DNA from: Tetramitus jugosus
Lineage: Eukaryota > Heterolobosea > Eutetramitea > Acrasida > Vahlkampfiidae
Assembly: GCA_937625935.1 (NCBI GenBank)
Contig: OW569381.1
Span: 372,001 to 436,000, forward strand
Length of the DNA: 64,000 bases
Direction of reading: 5' to 3'
Positions 49,328-60,174 of the stretch are shown one piece after another. A program made the translations under genes and the position numbers. Numbering within the stretch: the first letter of the stretch is position 1; each line of letters begins with the position of its first letter. The notes below the pieces were generated by a model. It saw only the letters and a list, made by a program, of their open reading frames with translations, was not told the DNA's origin and did not search any database.

Positions 49328-50924
49328 ATGGCCTTTGTTAAGCAAAACTACGACGAAAAAAGACCACTTACCGCACTAGAACTCTTCATCCTTTCCAGCA
49401 ACGTATGTGTACTTTCACATTTTCACACACACTTTTCTCCGATGTGACAAAAAAAGCTAACATCCTTTTTTTTGTGCACGTTTCTTTCGCTTTTTGTTGA
49501 CAAAAATGCAGAGCAAAGAACCAGGGTAGCAGATGAAAAACACCCATCAAAACACGATCGATCACACTTACGAAACGGAAAAAATTCACGCACAAGACAT
49601 ACACCAAGAACACTTCATCTCCGAGTATGAGTTCGAGGGATTTGAAGGCCCAGAAAAAAAGATTGAATTAGAATTTCGTTATTCCCCAAACGCCAAACAA
49701 CAAAATAAGCATGGTCTCCGCCAATTGACCGCATCTGAATGGCAATCTCAATTGCTTGACGATGTTCACTGCAAAATTATCTCTCAAACAAGCAATCATT
49801 ACTTTGATTCCTATGTTTTGAGTGAAAGCTCCTTGTTTGTCTACCCATTCAAGTTGATCTTGAAGACTTGCGGCACTACTACATTGTTGCATGCCGTTGA
49901 ACCCATTTTGAAGATTGCCTCTCAATTTGAAATGGTTGTTGATTTTTGTTGGTTCTCCAGAAAGAACTATGTGTTCCCACATAAGCAACTCGCACCTCAC
50001 ACTAGTTGGGAGGACGAAGTTCAACATTTGGATCAATACTTTCCAAATGGCAATGGGTTCATTGTTGGACCAATGAGCAAGGATCATTGGTATCTGTTTG
50101 TTGCTGATTACAGAAACAGAATGGATGAAGAAGAGTCTATTGCACACAACTCACCAGTGGTTCATCACTCTCAACAACCGGATCAAACCTTTGAGGTGTT
50201 GATGCACGAGTTGAGCCCAGATACGATGAAGCAGTTTTTCAAGGATGAGAATTTTGTGAGCTCTGAACAGGTCACAATCTCTAGTGGTATTGCCGATTTG
50301 ATCCCTGGTAGCGTCATTGATGCATTCCAGTTTGATCCTTGTGGTTATTCAATGAATGGCCTGTATGGAGAATCCTATTGGACTATTCACATTACTCCTG
50401 AGGATTCCTGCAGCTTTGCCAGCTTTGAAACCAACTATTTGCCATCCAAGGGTGTTGCATACTATGCAGAGTTGACTCAAAAGGTCATTGATGTTTTTAG
50501 ACCAGGTCGCTTCTCTGTGACTTTGCTTGCCGATGACCACACACCCATTGTTGCTGATGATGAAGAAGACTTGAATTTGCCTCATGACAAGTCCCTGGCT
50601 GCCTTCTCCAACTTGAATTTGCCAAACTTTACTCAATTGTCCAAGTCTTTCTATGAGTTTGAAGGCGGTTTCAACATGACCTTCTGTAGTTTCAAGAAGA
50701 CACCCGAAGTGATTCGCACAAGAGAAAAGAAATTGGCTGAGCTTGTAATCAATTCTGCCAAGAAGCACAAGGCAATCAAGGAACATTGTCAATTGCCTGT
50801 TGTCGCATCACGCGAAGAATTTGACGAGAGTGTCAGTGATAGCAGCAGCGATTCTGAAGAAAAAGATAGCTTCAGCCCTGTTGTCCATAGCCCAGCCACC
50901 AAGTGTGCTATTGATGTACTTTAA
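49328..50924 (+). CDS. S-adenosylmethionine decarboxylase proenzyme, probably two exons
   Basis: Makes decarboxylated AdoMet for spermidine synthesis. The conserved part begins at 49533. The proenzyme cleaves itself at VLSESSLFV between E98 and S99 (numbered from 49533), S99 becoming the pyruvoyl group; ILKTCGTTTLL holds the catalytic Cys113 and CGYSMNG with YWTIHITPEDSCSFASFETN holds the processing Ser and His. Length after 49533 is 463, longer than animal enzymes, mainly at the ends. The start is open: ATG at 49533 is preceded by a seven-codon upstream frame (49506-49529) ending three bases before it. Alternatively ATG at 49328 begins 25 codons ending in a GTATGT donor at 49403, and GTAGCAG at 49526-49532 is the acceptor; this joins in phase and removes the small frame. 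I favour the spliced form (488 residues). Confidence 0.88.
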
Positions 50925-51058
50925 TTTATTATTATTGGCATGGGCGGTGCAAGCACTGATTGTTCACACGATTCCAAAAGAATAAATACTTTTATTTTTT
51001 ACTACACCAGAACAACAGTCAAAAAAAAGGAGCTCTGAAGTTACGTCAACTTATTTAT

Positions 51059-51744
51059 TTATGTGTACTTGTACATTGCCTTGTTGTGCATAATCATCTT
51101 GTCGTTCACAAAATAGAATGAATCAGACACAACTTCATATGGATGAGCTACAATGTCCTCAACTGTATTTAATCATTGAGTCAGCAAAGAACGAAACCAA
51201 CAAAAAACAGAAGCACCACATACTCTCTTGACTGGATAAAGCTGGCATATTGTAAATGCATTCCCAAGAGTTAGTACTGTTAGGAATACAAAAATTGAAA
51301 TTGAAATCAAATGTCTTTAGGAGCCTATCCTTAAAGTAATGCCTCTCAATCATTCTGAAATTCTGCAGTGGCTTGTCTCCAACAGAGAAAATCAAGGTTG
51401 TTCCCAGAGCTGGACTCTTCAGTACTTCTCTGCTAAATTGATACTTGATACATCTGAGGTCATCTTCATCAGTGATTCCTTGGTTAATGGCATCTCTTGT
51501 GACTTCTTCAGCCGAAGTTTCAAATATAATTTTGTTTGTAGATGTGTCTCTAATCTTGAACTGCAAAAATTGTACATCAAAAGTGTTGGAGGATAATGGA
51601 CACAAGTAGTCTATGATTGTGTTTGATTGAGACACATGTAAGTCATCTGACTGGTTCAGTTCATCAAAGGAAAGAAGAAGACTACGTACTCACAGTTGGT
51701 TTCTTTAGCTTCAGAACATCGGATGGAGTGTATGTCCCTCTCAT
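51059..51744 (-). CDS. UNC119: UNC119/PDE6D-family lipid-binding chaperone, three exons, 193 aa
   Basis: Exons 51694-51744, 51224-51650 and 51059-51162; introns are 43 bp (GTGAGT to ACCAG) and 61 bp (GTATGT to ATACAG). The spliced product follows UNC119: TPSDVLKLKKPT, DYLCPLSSNTFDVQFLQFKI, IERHYFKDRLLKTFDFNF, FCIPNSTNSWECIY and HPYEVVSDSFYFVNDKMIMH. The family forms a beta sandwich that wraps the myristoyl group of cargo and delivers it to cilia or membranes under control of ARL3. The last exon is needed for the conserved C-terminal strands; the unspliced frame ends instead in an unrelated tail. The start ATG at 51744 is the first in frame; the frame upstream is open without an ATG, so a further 5' exon is possible. 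Confidence 0.88.
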
Positions 51745-51895
51745 GATTAGTGTTTGTTGATCGATGTGCTCCTGTTTTGTGTCGGGAAAGTTGTAGACGG
51801 AGAAGGGCGCGATCAATGGTCCGCAGCATCTGCACAGCAAAAAAGTGATCTCAAAAAACACAAGCAAAAGCTTTGATCAAACAAACAACACAGCT
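51745..51895. promoter_or_regulatory. short bidirectional promoter, UNC119 and S-formylglutathione hydrolase
   Basis: Only 151 bases separate two outward-facing start codons, so both transcripts must start inside this interval or overlap. The sequence near 51800-51835 is richer in G and C (GGGCGCGATCAATGGTCCGC) than the usual spacers. Confidence 0.5.
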
Positions 51896-52798
51896 ATGAG
51901 CCAATACAACATCCAACAGACATCCAACGAAAAGGTTTTCGGTGGTCAATTGTACCGCTTCTCTCACAAGTCACCAACTCTCGGTGGCTGTACCATGAAC
52001 TTCCACGTGTTCCTCCCGCCATTTTCTTCCCTCCAAAATAATTTGGCGCCAGTTTTGTATTTTTTGAGCGGTTTGACGTGTACAGATGAAAATTTTGTAC
52101 AAAAGGCGGGAGCTTTCGGCGCTCTAGCCAAGCACGGCTTAGCTCTTGTTGCTTGCGACACTTCTCCAAGAGGTGACGACGTTCCTGATGATGAGTCAGC
52201 ATGGGACTCTGGTAAGGGAGCTGGTTTCTACGTGGATGCTACTCAAGAACCATGGAGCTCTCATTACAAGATGTATAGCTATGTCGTGACTGAGCTTCCA
52301 CTGGTGCTACAAGAGTTGGTTGAGCAGAAAAGTGCAGAGTTTGGTGTGTTGGACTTGAGCAGAGCAGGTATCTTTGGTCATTCAATGGGTGGTCATGGTG
52401 CATTGACCATTTATTTGAAAAACCGTGAAAAGTATCAATCTGTTTCTGCTTTTGCACCCATTTCAAACCCTTCTCATCCAGAGTGTAGTTGGGGTCAAAA
52501 GAACTTGGGAAGATACTTGGGAACAGAGGACAAGTCTGCCTGGGCTCAATACTGTGCGGTTGATTTGGTCAATCAACTGAATGGACAAGGTTCTGGAATT
52601 GAGATTTATGTGGATCAGGGAATAGAGGACTCCTTCTTGAAGAGGGGAGAGTTGAGAGTGGATGAATTGAAGACTGCCTGTGACAAGAATGGTGTGAAGC
52701 TTGTGTTGAACATGCGTGAAGGTTATACTCACGGTTACTGGTTCGTTCAAACATTTGTGCAAGACCATATCGAATTCCACGCTCAGAGATTAAAGTAA
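51896..52798 (+). CDS. S-formylglutathione hydrolase, 300 aa
   Basis: An alpha/beta hydrolase of the esterase D family that splits S-formylglutathione into formate and glutathione, the second step of formaldehyde detoxification. The nucleophile is S163 in IFGHSMGGHGAL; LYFLSGLTCTDENFVQKAGA near residues 55-74 and FAPISNPSHPECSWGQKN are family signatures; the charge-relay Asp lies in IYVDQGIEDSFL and the His in EGYTHGYWF. The ATG at 51896 is preceded by CACAGCT leader sequence and matches the usual N-terminus; the open frame upstream has no ATG. Cytosolic by lack of a targeting peptide. Length equals the family norm of about 280-300. Confidence 0.93.
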   Translation: MSQYNIQQTSNEKVFGGQLYRFSHKSPTLGGCTMNFHVFLPPFSSLQNNLAPVLYFLSGLTCTDENFVQKAGAFGALAKHGLALVACDTSPRGDDVPDDESAWDSGKGAGFYVDATQEPWSSHYKMYSYVVTELPLVLQELVEQKSAEFGVLDLSRAGIFGHSMGGHGALTIYLKNREKYQSVSAFAPISNPSHPECSWGQKNLGRYLGTEDKSAWAQYCAVDLVNQLNGQGSGIEIYVDQGIEDSFLKRGELRVDELKTACDKNGVKLVLNMREGYTHGYWFVQTFVQDHIEFHAQRLK

Positions 52799-52851
52799 CC
52801 TCAGTTGGTCGTAATTATCAAGGAATACATTGTTTTTGGGTATTATTTGTT

Positions 52852-54999
52852 TTATAGCGCAATAGAATAAGATCTTCCGCCAACATTGTGCATTGGTACG
52901 ACTTGGTGCGAAGTTAGGTCTCTGATTGTCCACTCATACCAAACCTTTGTTTTGTCGACACATCTGTACATGTGAACTTGTATCTTTGCTCCACTCTTTA
53001 CGCTCATTGGGGCACGCACTGGAAACAAAATTGGGAACCATGAGAACATGCCTTCAGAGAAAGACTTTGGAAGAATACTCATTAATACGTCTCCATAGAG
53101 TGTACATTCAAAGTATCCAATCAGACCGTGAATTACCATCTCATTTCCACCTACTTGATTGGAGGGAACACACCCTGGCAGCTCGAAGCTCAATACCGTA
53201 TGGCGGCTGTTGTTAATCGGATGTTTGTTATTTGGATGCTCGAAGCTGAAACACTCTTGTGGCTCGCACAGCGGCAAACCACTGAACACATTGACAACAT
53301 AGGCCGTCTCGAATGCCTTTCTGACCTTTGTAGGAGTTACGTTCATCACTTCGTGATGCATCTTGGCAGACATCAATGGACTCAAATAGGACCTGTATGA
53401 AGATGGAATACTAATTCCAGTGTCAGGCTTCAGCAGCCTTTGAGCACCGTCCAAACATTCCGGACTCAATTCATTGTCACCGAATGAACCCAAGAGTTCA
53501 CTGACAATAATATCGGCCAATTCCTCTGGTTGCCAAACTCTCATATCACTCTCAACGATATGAACGTCCATATACTTCCAAATCGTGTTCTTGAAATGAT
53601 GCAAAGTAACAAGTGCATTCGGATTTTTCTCTACTGCATAGATTTTGACCTTTTTCTGAGCTTGACGAGCAGCTCGAATCGTGGCTTTTACCAATGGTCC
53701 TCTTCCAGCACCAACAACCATGACCACAACAGTATCCAAATGAGAATACTTTTCGATCAAAGCTTGCTTGATTGCTTGCTGATACAGAGCGTACTTGACT
53801 GGATCCTTCTCAAACACCTCATACGTCTGAGATTCCAAATTGTGATGCAACGGTTGCAAAGGAGCTTGTAAAAAGTCTCTGTAAGGCTTTTCAAACGCCT
53901 CCACTTCAGTCAACATCTCACACTCGTCATACAAGTGATTAATTGCATCAACATATGGTCTTAATCCTCCGTTACGATTGATTGGTGTTCCAGACAACAC
54001 AATCTGTAGTTCATGCCTAAACGCCTTCTTGATAAAATCTGCCATGTATCCATTGCGCCCCGATTGAGTAAAATGAATCAAGTTTTCTCCATGCTCCAAC
54101 GCACTCAACGGCAACACACAAACCTTTAACACTTCACCAAACCACCGTTGCCACATGACTGGAGACACCTCATGACTCTCTCGCTCTTCTTCCTTGTCAT
54201 TTTCATCATCATCAAATGACACAAGTTCCACCATTGGTAACATGTTCTTCCAAGCGTCACTACCCTGACACAAGCTCTTCAACTCATTCCAAATGTTCCA
54301 TCGATCGACTGGTACCTGGATCCAAAACGCACAAAACGCATTCGTATTCTTCATTAAAACATTGGCATAAGCCACTATATTTTCACTTGTTGGACAAGGC
54401 AACACCACTGCAGGAACACTTAGATGATATGCCCATGCCAATTCTCTCTCAATTATCATTGTTATTGCATCAACATTTTCACTATTCTTCTCACCACTAC
54501 TCAAACAATCAAATGGAATGGAATTGATTTTGGCTACGATACGATTACTCCAATCAGTCGTTCGAAACAACAACTCTGTCGATTGAATGTTATGTCTCTG
54601 ACTCATTGGTCTCTGATCCAACAATGACATGTCATTTCTATTATCATTATCATGAGTAAGAGGAGTAGAATTATTGGTTGTTGTTGTTGTTGTTGTTGAA
54701 TGATCAAAGTAAGCAATGGGATGAACCATGTAATCAATTTGTTGTTCGGAAATGATTTGAAGGCATTGATCAATGGACCAACAACTACTACTATTGGCTG
54801 AATTCACCAATGATTGTGATTGTGATGATGATGATGTCTCGTATCCAATATAAATCTTTTCACACAAGTCATAGTATGGATTATTATTATTGTTGTTGTT
54901 GTCGCTGTGTTCATCATTGTCTTCATTGGAGTGGAGTTGTAGTTCTTGTCGAATGTTGTGAATGACATCGACAATGGGATCTTCATTGGGATCGATCAT
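52852..54999 (-). CDS. PRMT5: PRMT5, type II protein arginine methyltransferase, 715 aa
   Basis: The C-terminal half aligns closely with PRMT5: DFLQAPLQPLHHNLESQTYE, VFEKDPVKYALYQQAI, the cofactor loop VVGAGRGPLVKATIRAARQA, AVEKNPNALVTL, the double-Glu loop SELLGSFGDNELSPECLDG (around residues 505-525) and the beta-barrel GMFSWFPILFPVRAPM and VWYEWTI. The first 290 residues form the less conserved TIM-barrel part with poly-Asn and poly-Thr insertions. The enzyme makes symmetric dimethylarginine on Sm proteins and histones. ATG at 54999 is natural. An SmD1 with a Gly/Arg tail, a classical substrate, is encoded at 39135-39515. Confidence 0.95.
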   Translation of the reverse strand: MIDPNEDPIVDVIHNIRQELQLHSNEDNDEHSDNNNNNNNPYYDLCEKIYIGYETSSSSQSQSLVNSANSSSCWSIDQCLQIISEQQIDYMVHPIAYFDHSTTTTTTTNNSTPLTHDNDNRNDMSLLDQRPMSQRHNIQSTELLFRTTDWSNRIVAKINSIPFDCLSSGEKNSENVDAITMIIERELAWAYHLSVPAVVLPCPTSENIVAYANVLMKNTNAFCAFWIQVPVDRWNIWNELKSLCQGSDAWKNMLPMVELVSFDDDENDKEEERESHEVSPVMWQRWFGEVLKVCVLPLSALEHGENLIHFTQSGRNGYMADFIKKAFRHELQIVLSGTPINRNGGLRPYVDAINHLYDECEMLTEVEAFEKPYRDFLQAPLQPLHHNLESQTYEVFEKDPVKYALYQQAIKQALIEKYSHLDTVVVMVVGAGRGPLVKATIRAARQAQKKVKIYAVEKNPNALVTLHHFKNTIWKYMDVHIVESDMRVWQPEELADIIVSELLGSFGDNELSPECLDGAQRLLKPDTGISIPSSYRSYLSPLMSAKMHHEVMNVTPTKVRKAFETAYVVNVFSGLPLCEPQECFSFEHPNNKHPINNSRHTVLSFELPGCVPSNQVGGNEMVIHGLIGYFECTLYGDVLMSILPKSFSEGMFSWFPILFPVRAPMSVKSGAKIQVHMYRCVDKTKVWYEWTIRDLTSHQVVPMHNVGGRSYSIAL

Positions 55000-55154
55000 T
55001 CTATTCTTGTTGTAGTTGTTGTTGCGATTGGAAATACGATGTTTTTTCTCTTTTTTTTATTTGTATGGGTGTGAAATGCACTGTGGATCTTGTTGTTGGA
55101 TGGGAGGATGATGGAGGGATGTTGTGTGTCAGAGACATGGAGTGAGATCAAGGT

Positions 55155-55784
55155 TCAACTAGAAGTGCGACGACCAGTGATCTTCAAGAGAGTTGCTTTG
55201 AATTTAAATCTCCTTGTCCTTTTCTCAGTTGTTGTATTCAGCTTTGTGGGTTGTTCGACTTTTTCTACTCCTTTGTCGTCCAGTTCCAGCGATGTTTTAG
55301 ACGATAGATCCACAACATTTTGCTCATGACGAAAAGTACTATACTCTGCACAAATGTTGTTGTTTTCCAAATTCAAAATCTCTCCATCGCCTGGATTGGA
55401 TGACCGGGTCACATGTACCACATTGCAGCGAATGGTATTGGGACTGTATTCTGAATTGAGAGGTGACATATGACCGCATCCTCTACAACTGTTAATCCAG
55501 GGAAGAAACAGAGAACTCATTCGATTTCTGTTCTTGGATTGTTCAGGTGCTGATCTGGGTGTATCAATGGACACAAGATACGACCGATGACGAGGATGAC
55601 AGGTCATGGAGCGACTGGTCGTGTGTACATACTGAGGTATGTTTGAATGATTAGTTGATGAGTATTCCTGGTATGTAAAACGTTGGAAAACGGTATGAGT
55701 GGGCGACTGAATGCAGAAGGGAGATTTGGGAGTGATATTCAGATGATCATTCAAATCCAACGTTTGAATATCATTGAATCTCAT
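55155..55784 (-). CDS. unknown protein, 209 aa
   Basis: An ATG at 55784 opens 209 codons without low complexity. The protein is polar, rich in Ser, Thr, Asn and Arg, with cysteines in WINSCRGCGHM and a basic C-terminus (KRTRRFKFKATLLKITGRRT). No membrane helix or signal peptide. It lies between PRMT5 and the coiled-coil gene on the same strand, with about 155 and 190 bp of spacing. Disordered overall; I do not recognise it, and it could be a lineage-specific gene. Confidence 0.55.
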   Translation of the reverse strand: MRFNDIQTLDLNDHLNITPKSPFCIQSPTHTVFQRFTYQEYSSTNHSNIPQYVHTTSRSMTCHPRHRSYLVSIDTPRSAPEQSKNRNRMSSLFLPWINSCRGCGHMSPLNSEYSPNTIRCNVVHVTRSSNPGDGEILNLENNNICAEYSTFRHEQNVVDLSSKTSLELDDKGVEKVEQPTKLNTTTEKRTRRFKFKATLLKITGRRTSS

Positions 55785-55976
55785 TCTTCCAATTATGAGC
55801 TTGATGTGTTAGACAACAGATACAGAGTAAAGTTCGTTGGGTGTTTCTTGAAACCCTAGAATGAAATATCAGCTCAACTCCTCTGTCATGTTGAGAGAAC
55901 TAACTGTCGAGCTGAAAAGAATCCATCAGCCAAACACCCTTCGAAAAAAGAAAGTGTATCGGTCTACAGTAGTTTT

Positions 55977-58016
55977 TTATAGATCCGAAAAGCTCTGATC
56001 GGTCATACCGATAACTCCGTTACTAAAAGCACCTCGGAAAGGTATTGATTGCATGACCCGAGGTGACATCCCATTTTGTAAGGGTGATGTAATTTTCTTT
56101 GGAGATGTCCTGCTCGCTAGTTGCCTTCGAAATAGTTCTACTCTCTTGTCCCTCTGAAAGTTGGATATCGCTGAAGATGGGTTCGTTTTTGGTGTGGCCT
56201 TGTTAGGGCTGGAAGTTGGCGTCACATGAGAGTTACTGAATAGGTTCGTGTTGTTTGTGATATTGGAACGAGTTGTCTTTGGACTATGCTTGGAGAGATC
56301 GAAAATACTTGGAATGTTGTTGGCAAAGCTGGCAAACATTTGAGCTTTCGAATGTTGCAACGACAAATCCACTCCCATGGACGTATAATCTATGAAATCT
56401 TGATCTCTATCCTCCTCATATGTTCCCTTCTGTAATTCTCTATCTCTATGTTCATCTTCATCAACCTGCAATTCTCGTTCAACTCTTGTTGAATTATCCG
56501 TTCCTCTTCCATGAGAAAAGTGGACCCAACTACTAAATAGCCCGTTCTCTGTATTTGCTTTGGTAGAGGAGTCACACTCCGCAAATCTCCCGATAGAAGG
56601 TTGTGTAAGTAGCAAACTCAAATCATTCTCAAGCATGCACCATAGATCATCGTTCTTGGATATCCTCTTTTCAATGTACTTCTTCATTTCTGTTACAGAA
56701 CTTTTGTACGTTTCTAACTCCATCATCTTCTTAACTAAATCCCTCTTTTGAGAGATATTTCCCTTTTGTTTCTTCATTATCTCTCTATCACTATTGGATG
56801 CTAGCTCGACATCGTTGTCGAAAATGGGATCGCTTATCATAGCCCATATGATTTGTCTGATGTTAATCTCCTCTTCGTTCGATAACACTTTTTTTTTGGA
56901 AACTATCTCCCCTGCTTGGCGATCACCAATTGGCTTTGATGTTTTGAATGGATTCTCTTTGTCTCGAACAAGGAGCTCAACGATGCTTCTCAAAAAATCT
57001 TTCAAATATTGTCGGAACTCCACTGCCGATTCTTTAAGTAATGTTACTATCGGTTTCATCTGCTCTAATCTACTCACAAATATCTCTAAATCAAGAGCCA
57101 ATTCGATCTCTTTCTCAGTCTTGAATTCTATTGGCTTACTATTTGGCGATGTAATGTTCGGATCGGGAGGGGTTGCACTAACACCACTTGTTAACTTCTT
57201 AACGAATTTTTGGTGTTCAGTTTTCAAGGTTCGTGGTTGGGTTATGAGATTCCTTTCCTGCTTAGAATTCATCTTGGACATCTTTAGAAGTGTAACATCT
57301 AACTCCCGTGCTAACACTTCCTTCTCTCTTCTCAACTTCTTGTTTTCTAGCATCAAGGTGTTCCTTTCCTCCTTCATCCTCTTGTTTTCCGATCTAATTT
57401 CATCCTGCTCTCTTAACTGCTCGTGATTTTTCACTTTGAGCTCAGCAATCTCCTTCGACGAAGAATCATCAATTTGTTTAAATCTTGCAATCAAGTTTTT
57501 AGCCTGTATTAGCTCCTCTTCCAACTTTGCAATGGTTTGCTGAGACTCATAATGGGCAGATGTTATCGTATTTAACCGAGATGAAGTTGCATTCAATTTT
57601 GATCTCGCATTATTGAGCTCAATATTATACTTTACCAGAAAGTGATCCTTCACATATGTTAAAATATTAACTTTACAAGAGGATAAACCCAACCGAAATT
57701 GCTCCCCAGTACTCGCGTTTCTCATGGGAGTATCCCACTTTGACTCTGCAATTACTGCCGTTTCAGTACAAGTAGGAACATTTTCAATTGGAGTGAACTC
57801 TGAAGAATCAGTCTCAAATTCAACAATTGACGCTTCACTCGTTTTTGAACTCGATCGTGAACGTTGTTTGCGTTTGGTCCTGTCCCTTTCTTCATTGCTA
57901 GAAGGGCCAATACTCTCGCTCAAAGCTCTTACCTTGATATAATGGGGAAACTTAAGTGGAGGTATAATCGTTGGATGTTTCGTCACCATTCTGCTTGAGG
58001 GCTCTCGTGTTGTCAT
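55977..58016 (-). CDS. coiled-coil protein with Ser/Thr-Pro-rich ends, 679 aa
   Basis: The middle (residues about 125-270) is a long parallel-type coiled coil with leucine heptads (IAKLEEELIQAKNLIARFKQ, ERNTLMLENKKLRREKEVLA), followed by a second helical region near 290-470. Both ends are basic and contain many Ser-Pro and Thr-Pro pairs (TPTSSPNKATPKT, TSPKKITSPLQNGMSP), possible targets of proline-directed kinases. Such a layout is common for centrosomal, spindle or basal-body proteins, but I recognise no named one. The frame is open to 58121; ATGs occur at 58085 and 58016. I use 58016 because the stretch upstream is hydrophobic and lies only 97 bp from the ubiquitin-S27a gene; the earlier ATG would give 702 residues. 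Confidence 0.7.
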   Translation of the reverse strand: MTTREPSSRMVTKHPTIIPPLKFPHYIKVRALSESIGPSSNEERDRTKRKQRSRSSSKTSEASIVEFETDSSEFTPIENVPTCTETAVIAESKWDTPMRNASTGEQFRLGLSSCKVNILTYVKDHFLVKYNIELNNARSKLNATSSRLNTITSAHYESQQTIAKLEEELIQAKNLIARFKQIDDSSSKEIAELKVKNHEQLREQDEIRSENKRMKEERNTLMLENKKLRREKEVLARELDVTLLKMSKMNSKQERNLITQPRTLKTEHQKFVKKLTSGVSATPPDPNITSPNSKPIEFKTEKEIELALDLEIFVSRLEQMKPIVTLLKESAVEFRQYLKDFLRSIVELLVRDKENPFKTSKPIGDRQAGEIVSKKKVLSNEEEINIRQIIWAMISDPIFDNDVELASNSDREIMKKQKGNISQKRDLVKKMMELETYKSSVTEMKKYIEKRISKNDDLWCMLENDLSLLLTQPSIGRFAECDSSTKANTENGLFSSWVHFSHGRGTDNSTRVERELQVDEDEHRDRELQKGTYEEDRDQDFIDYTSMGVDLSLQHSKAQMFASFANNIPSIFDLSKHSPKTTRSNITNNTNLFSNSHVTPTSSPNKATPKTNPSSAISNFQRDKRVELFRRQLASRTSPKKITSPLQNGMSPRVMQSIPFRGAFSNGVIGMTDQSFSDL

Positions 58017-58181
58017 TCTTTCCACAGTCTGTGCCTTGAAAATAATGTGTTTGCTTTTCGAAAGAAAAAATCTGTAGATGAGCATAACGGGCAGAAAATG
58101 AGCCGTCAGGCTCAAAACCAAAGAACAAGCGAAAATGATGCGAAAAGATAGTATTTGATTTGATGATAAAAAACAAGATGT

Positions 58182-59394
<1,213 letters not shown>

Positions 59395-59880
59395 ATGTCT
59401 GCCAAAGCAAGCGTCGATGAAATTGTCAAAAGTTACAAGAATCTTCTGGTCAACCTGAAGAATAATCCGACAAACCCTGGTCTCAATGATCTGAGATTGA
59501 TCAACTCTTCTCTCCTGATGGTCCACTCACTGTTTGCTATTGTTTTACCAGTGATGATCCGTGCATTCACAGGTGGTGTCTCCGTTGTGAGCAATGACTA
59601 CACTTGTGTGAGACTTGTGGACGAACAGATTCGTTTCTCTGGTGTGTTGAGTCTTGCTCTCGTCCTGTTCAACTACTTGTCTTCTAGATGGGCCGAAGTA
59701 GCACAGAGAGATGTCATGAGAGTGATGGCAATTGTTTATGCTCTGGGAAGCTTTGTCTGTGTCTTGTCAGTGTACTCTGGTGGATCATTCTTTTATTTGA
59801 TTGGAATGTTGATTATGAGTGCATTGGCTTTCTTCCATGCTCAATCATCCGGATTGGCCTCCTATTTCAAGAAGGAGTAA
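59395..59880 (+). CDS. small four-helix membrane protein, 161 aa
   Basis: Starts MSAKASVDEIVKSYKNLL with a soluble 35-residue helix, then hydrophobic segments near 37-57 (SSLLMVHSLFAIVLPVMI), 83-100 (GVLSLALVLFNYL), 110-128 and 132-152, and a short tail ending YFKKE. The lysine at KKE could act as an ER retrieval-type end (KxKxx not exact). ACCACC before the ATG supports the start. No family recognised; in size and layout it resembles small four-helix ER proteins, which is only a description. Confidence 0.65.
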   Translation: MSAKASVDEIVKSYKNLLVNLKNNPTNPGLNDLRLINSSLLMVHSLFAIVLPVMIRAFTGGVSVVSNDYTCVRLVDEQIRFSGVLSLALVLFNYLSSRWAEVAQRDVMRVMAIVYALGSFVCVLSVYSGGSFFYLIGMLIMSALAFFHAQSSGLASYFKKE

Positions 59881-60174
59881 TGGACGGAGGAGATGCCTAG
59901 TTGAGAAACAACGCCCTCAACAACAACGATAACAACAAGGTTCTGATCCTGCCGTGTCGGAACACACACGACTCTCTATTGAACATAATGACTCCTTCAT
60001 AAATGGAATAAAACAAAATTAAATATATCAGGAGCTCTTGACAGAATGAATGCACAACAAAAGAAATATGAAATTCAACGATGAATAATATTATATTTTG
60101 TTGTGTATTTGGAATGTTTTTGTCTGGGTGGAGGCTTTGTCTGGTGGATAAGATGAGGTGGGTTGGAAGAAAAG

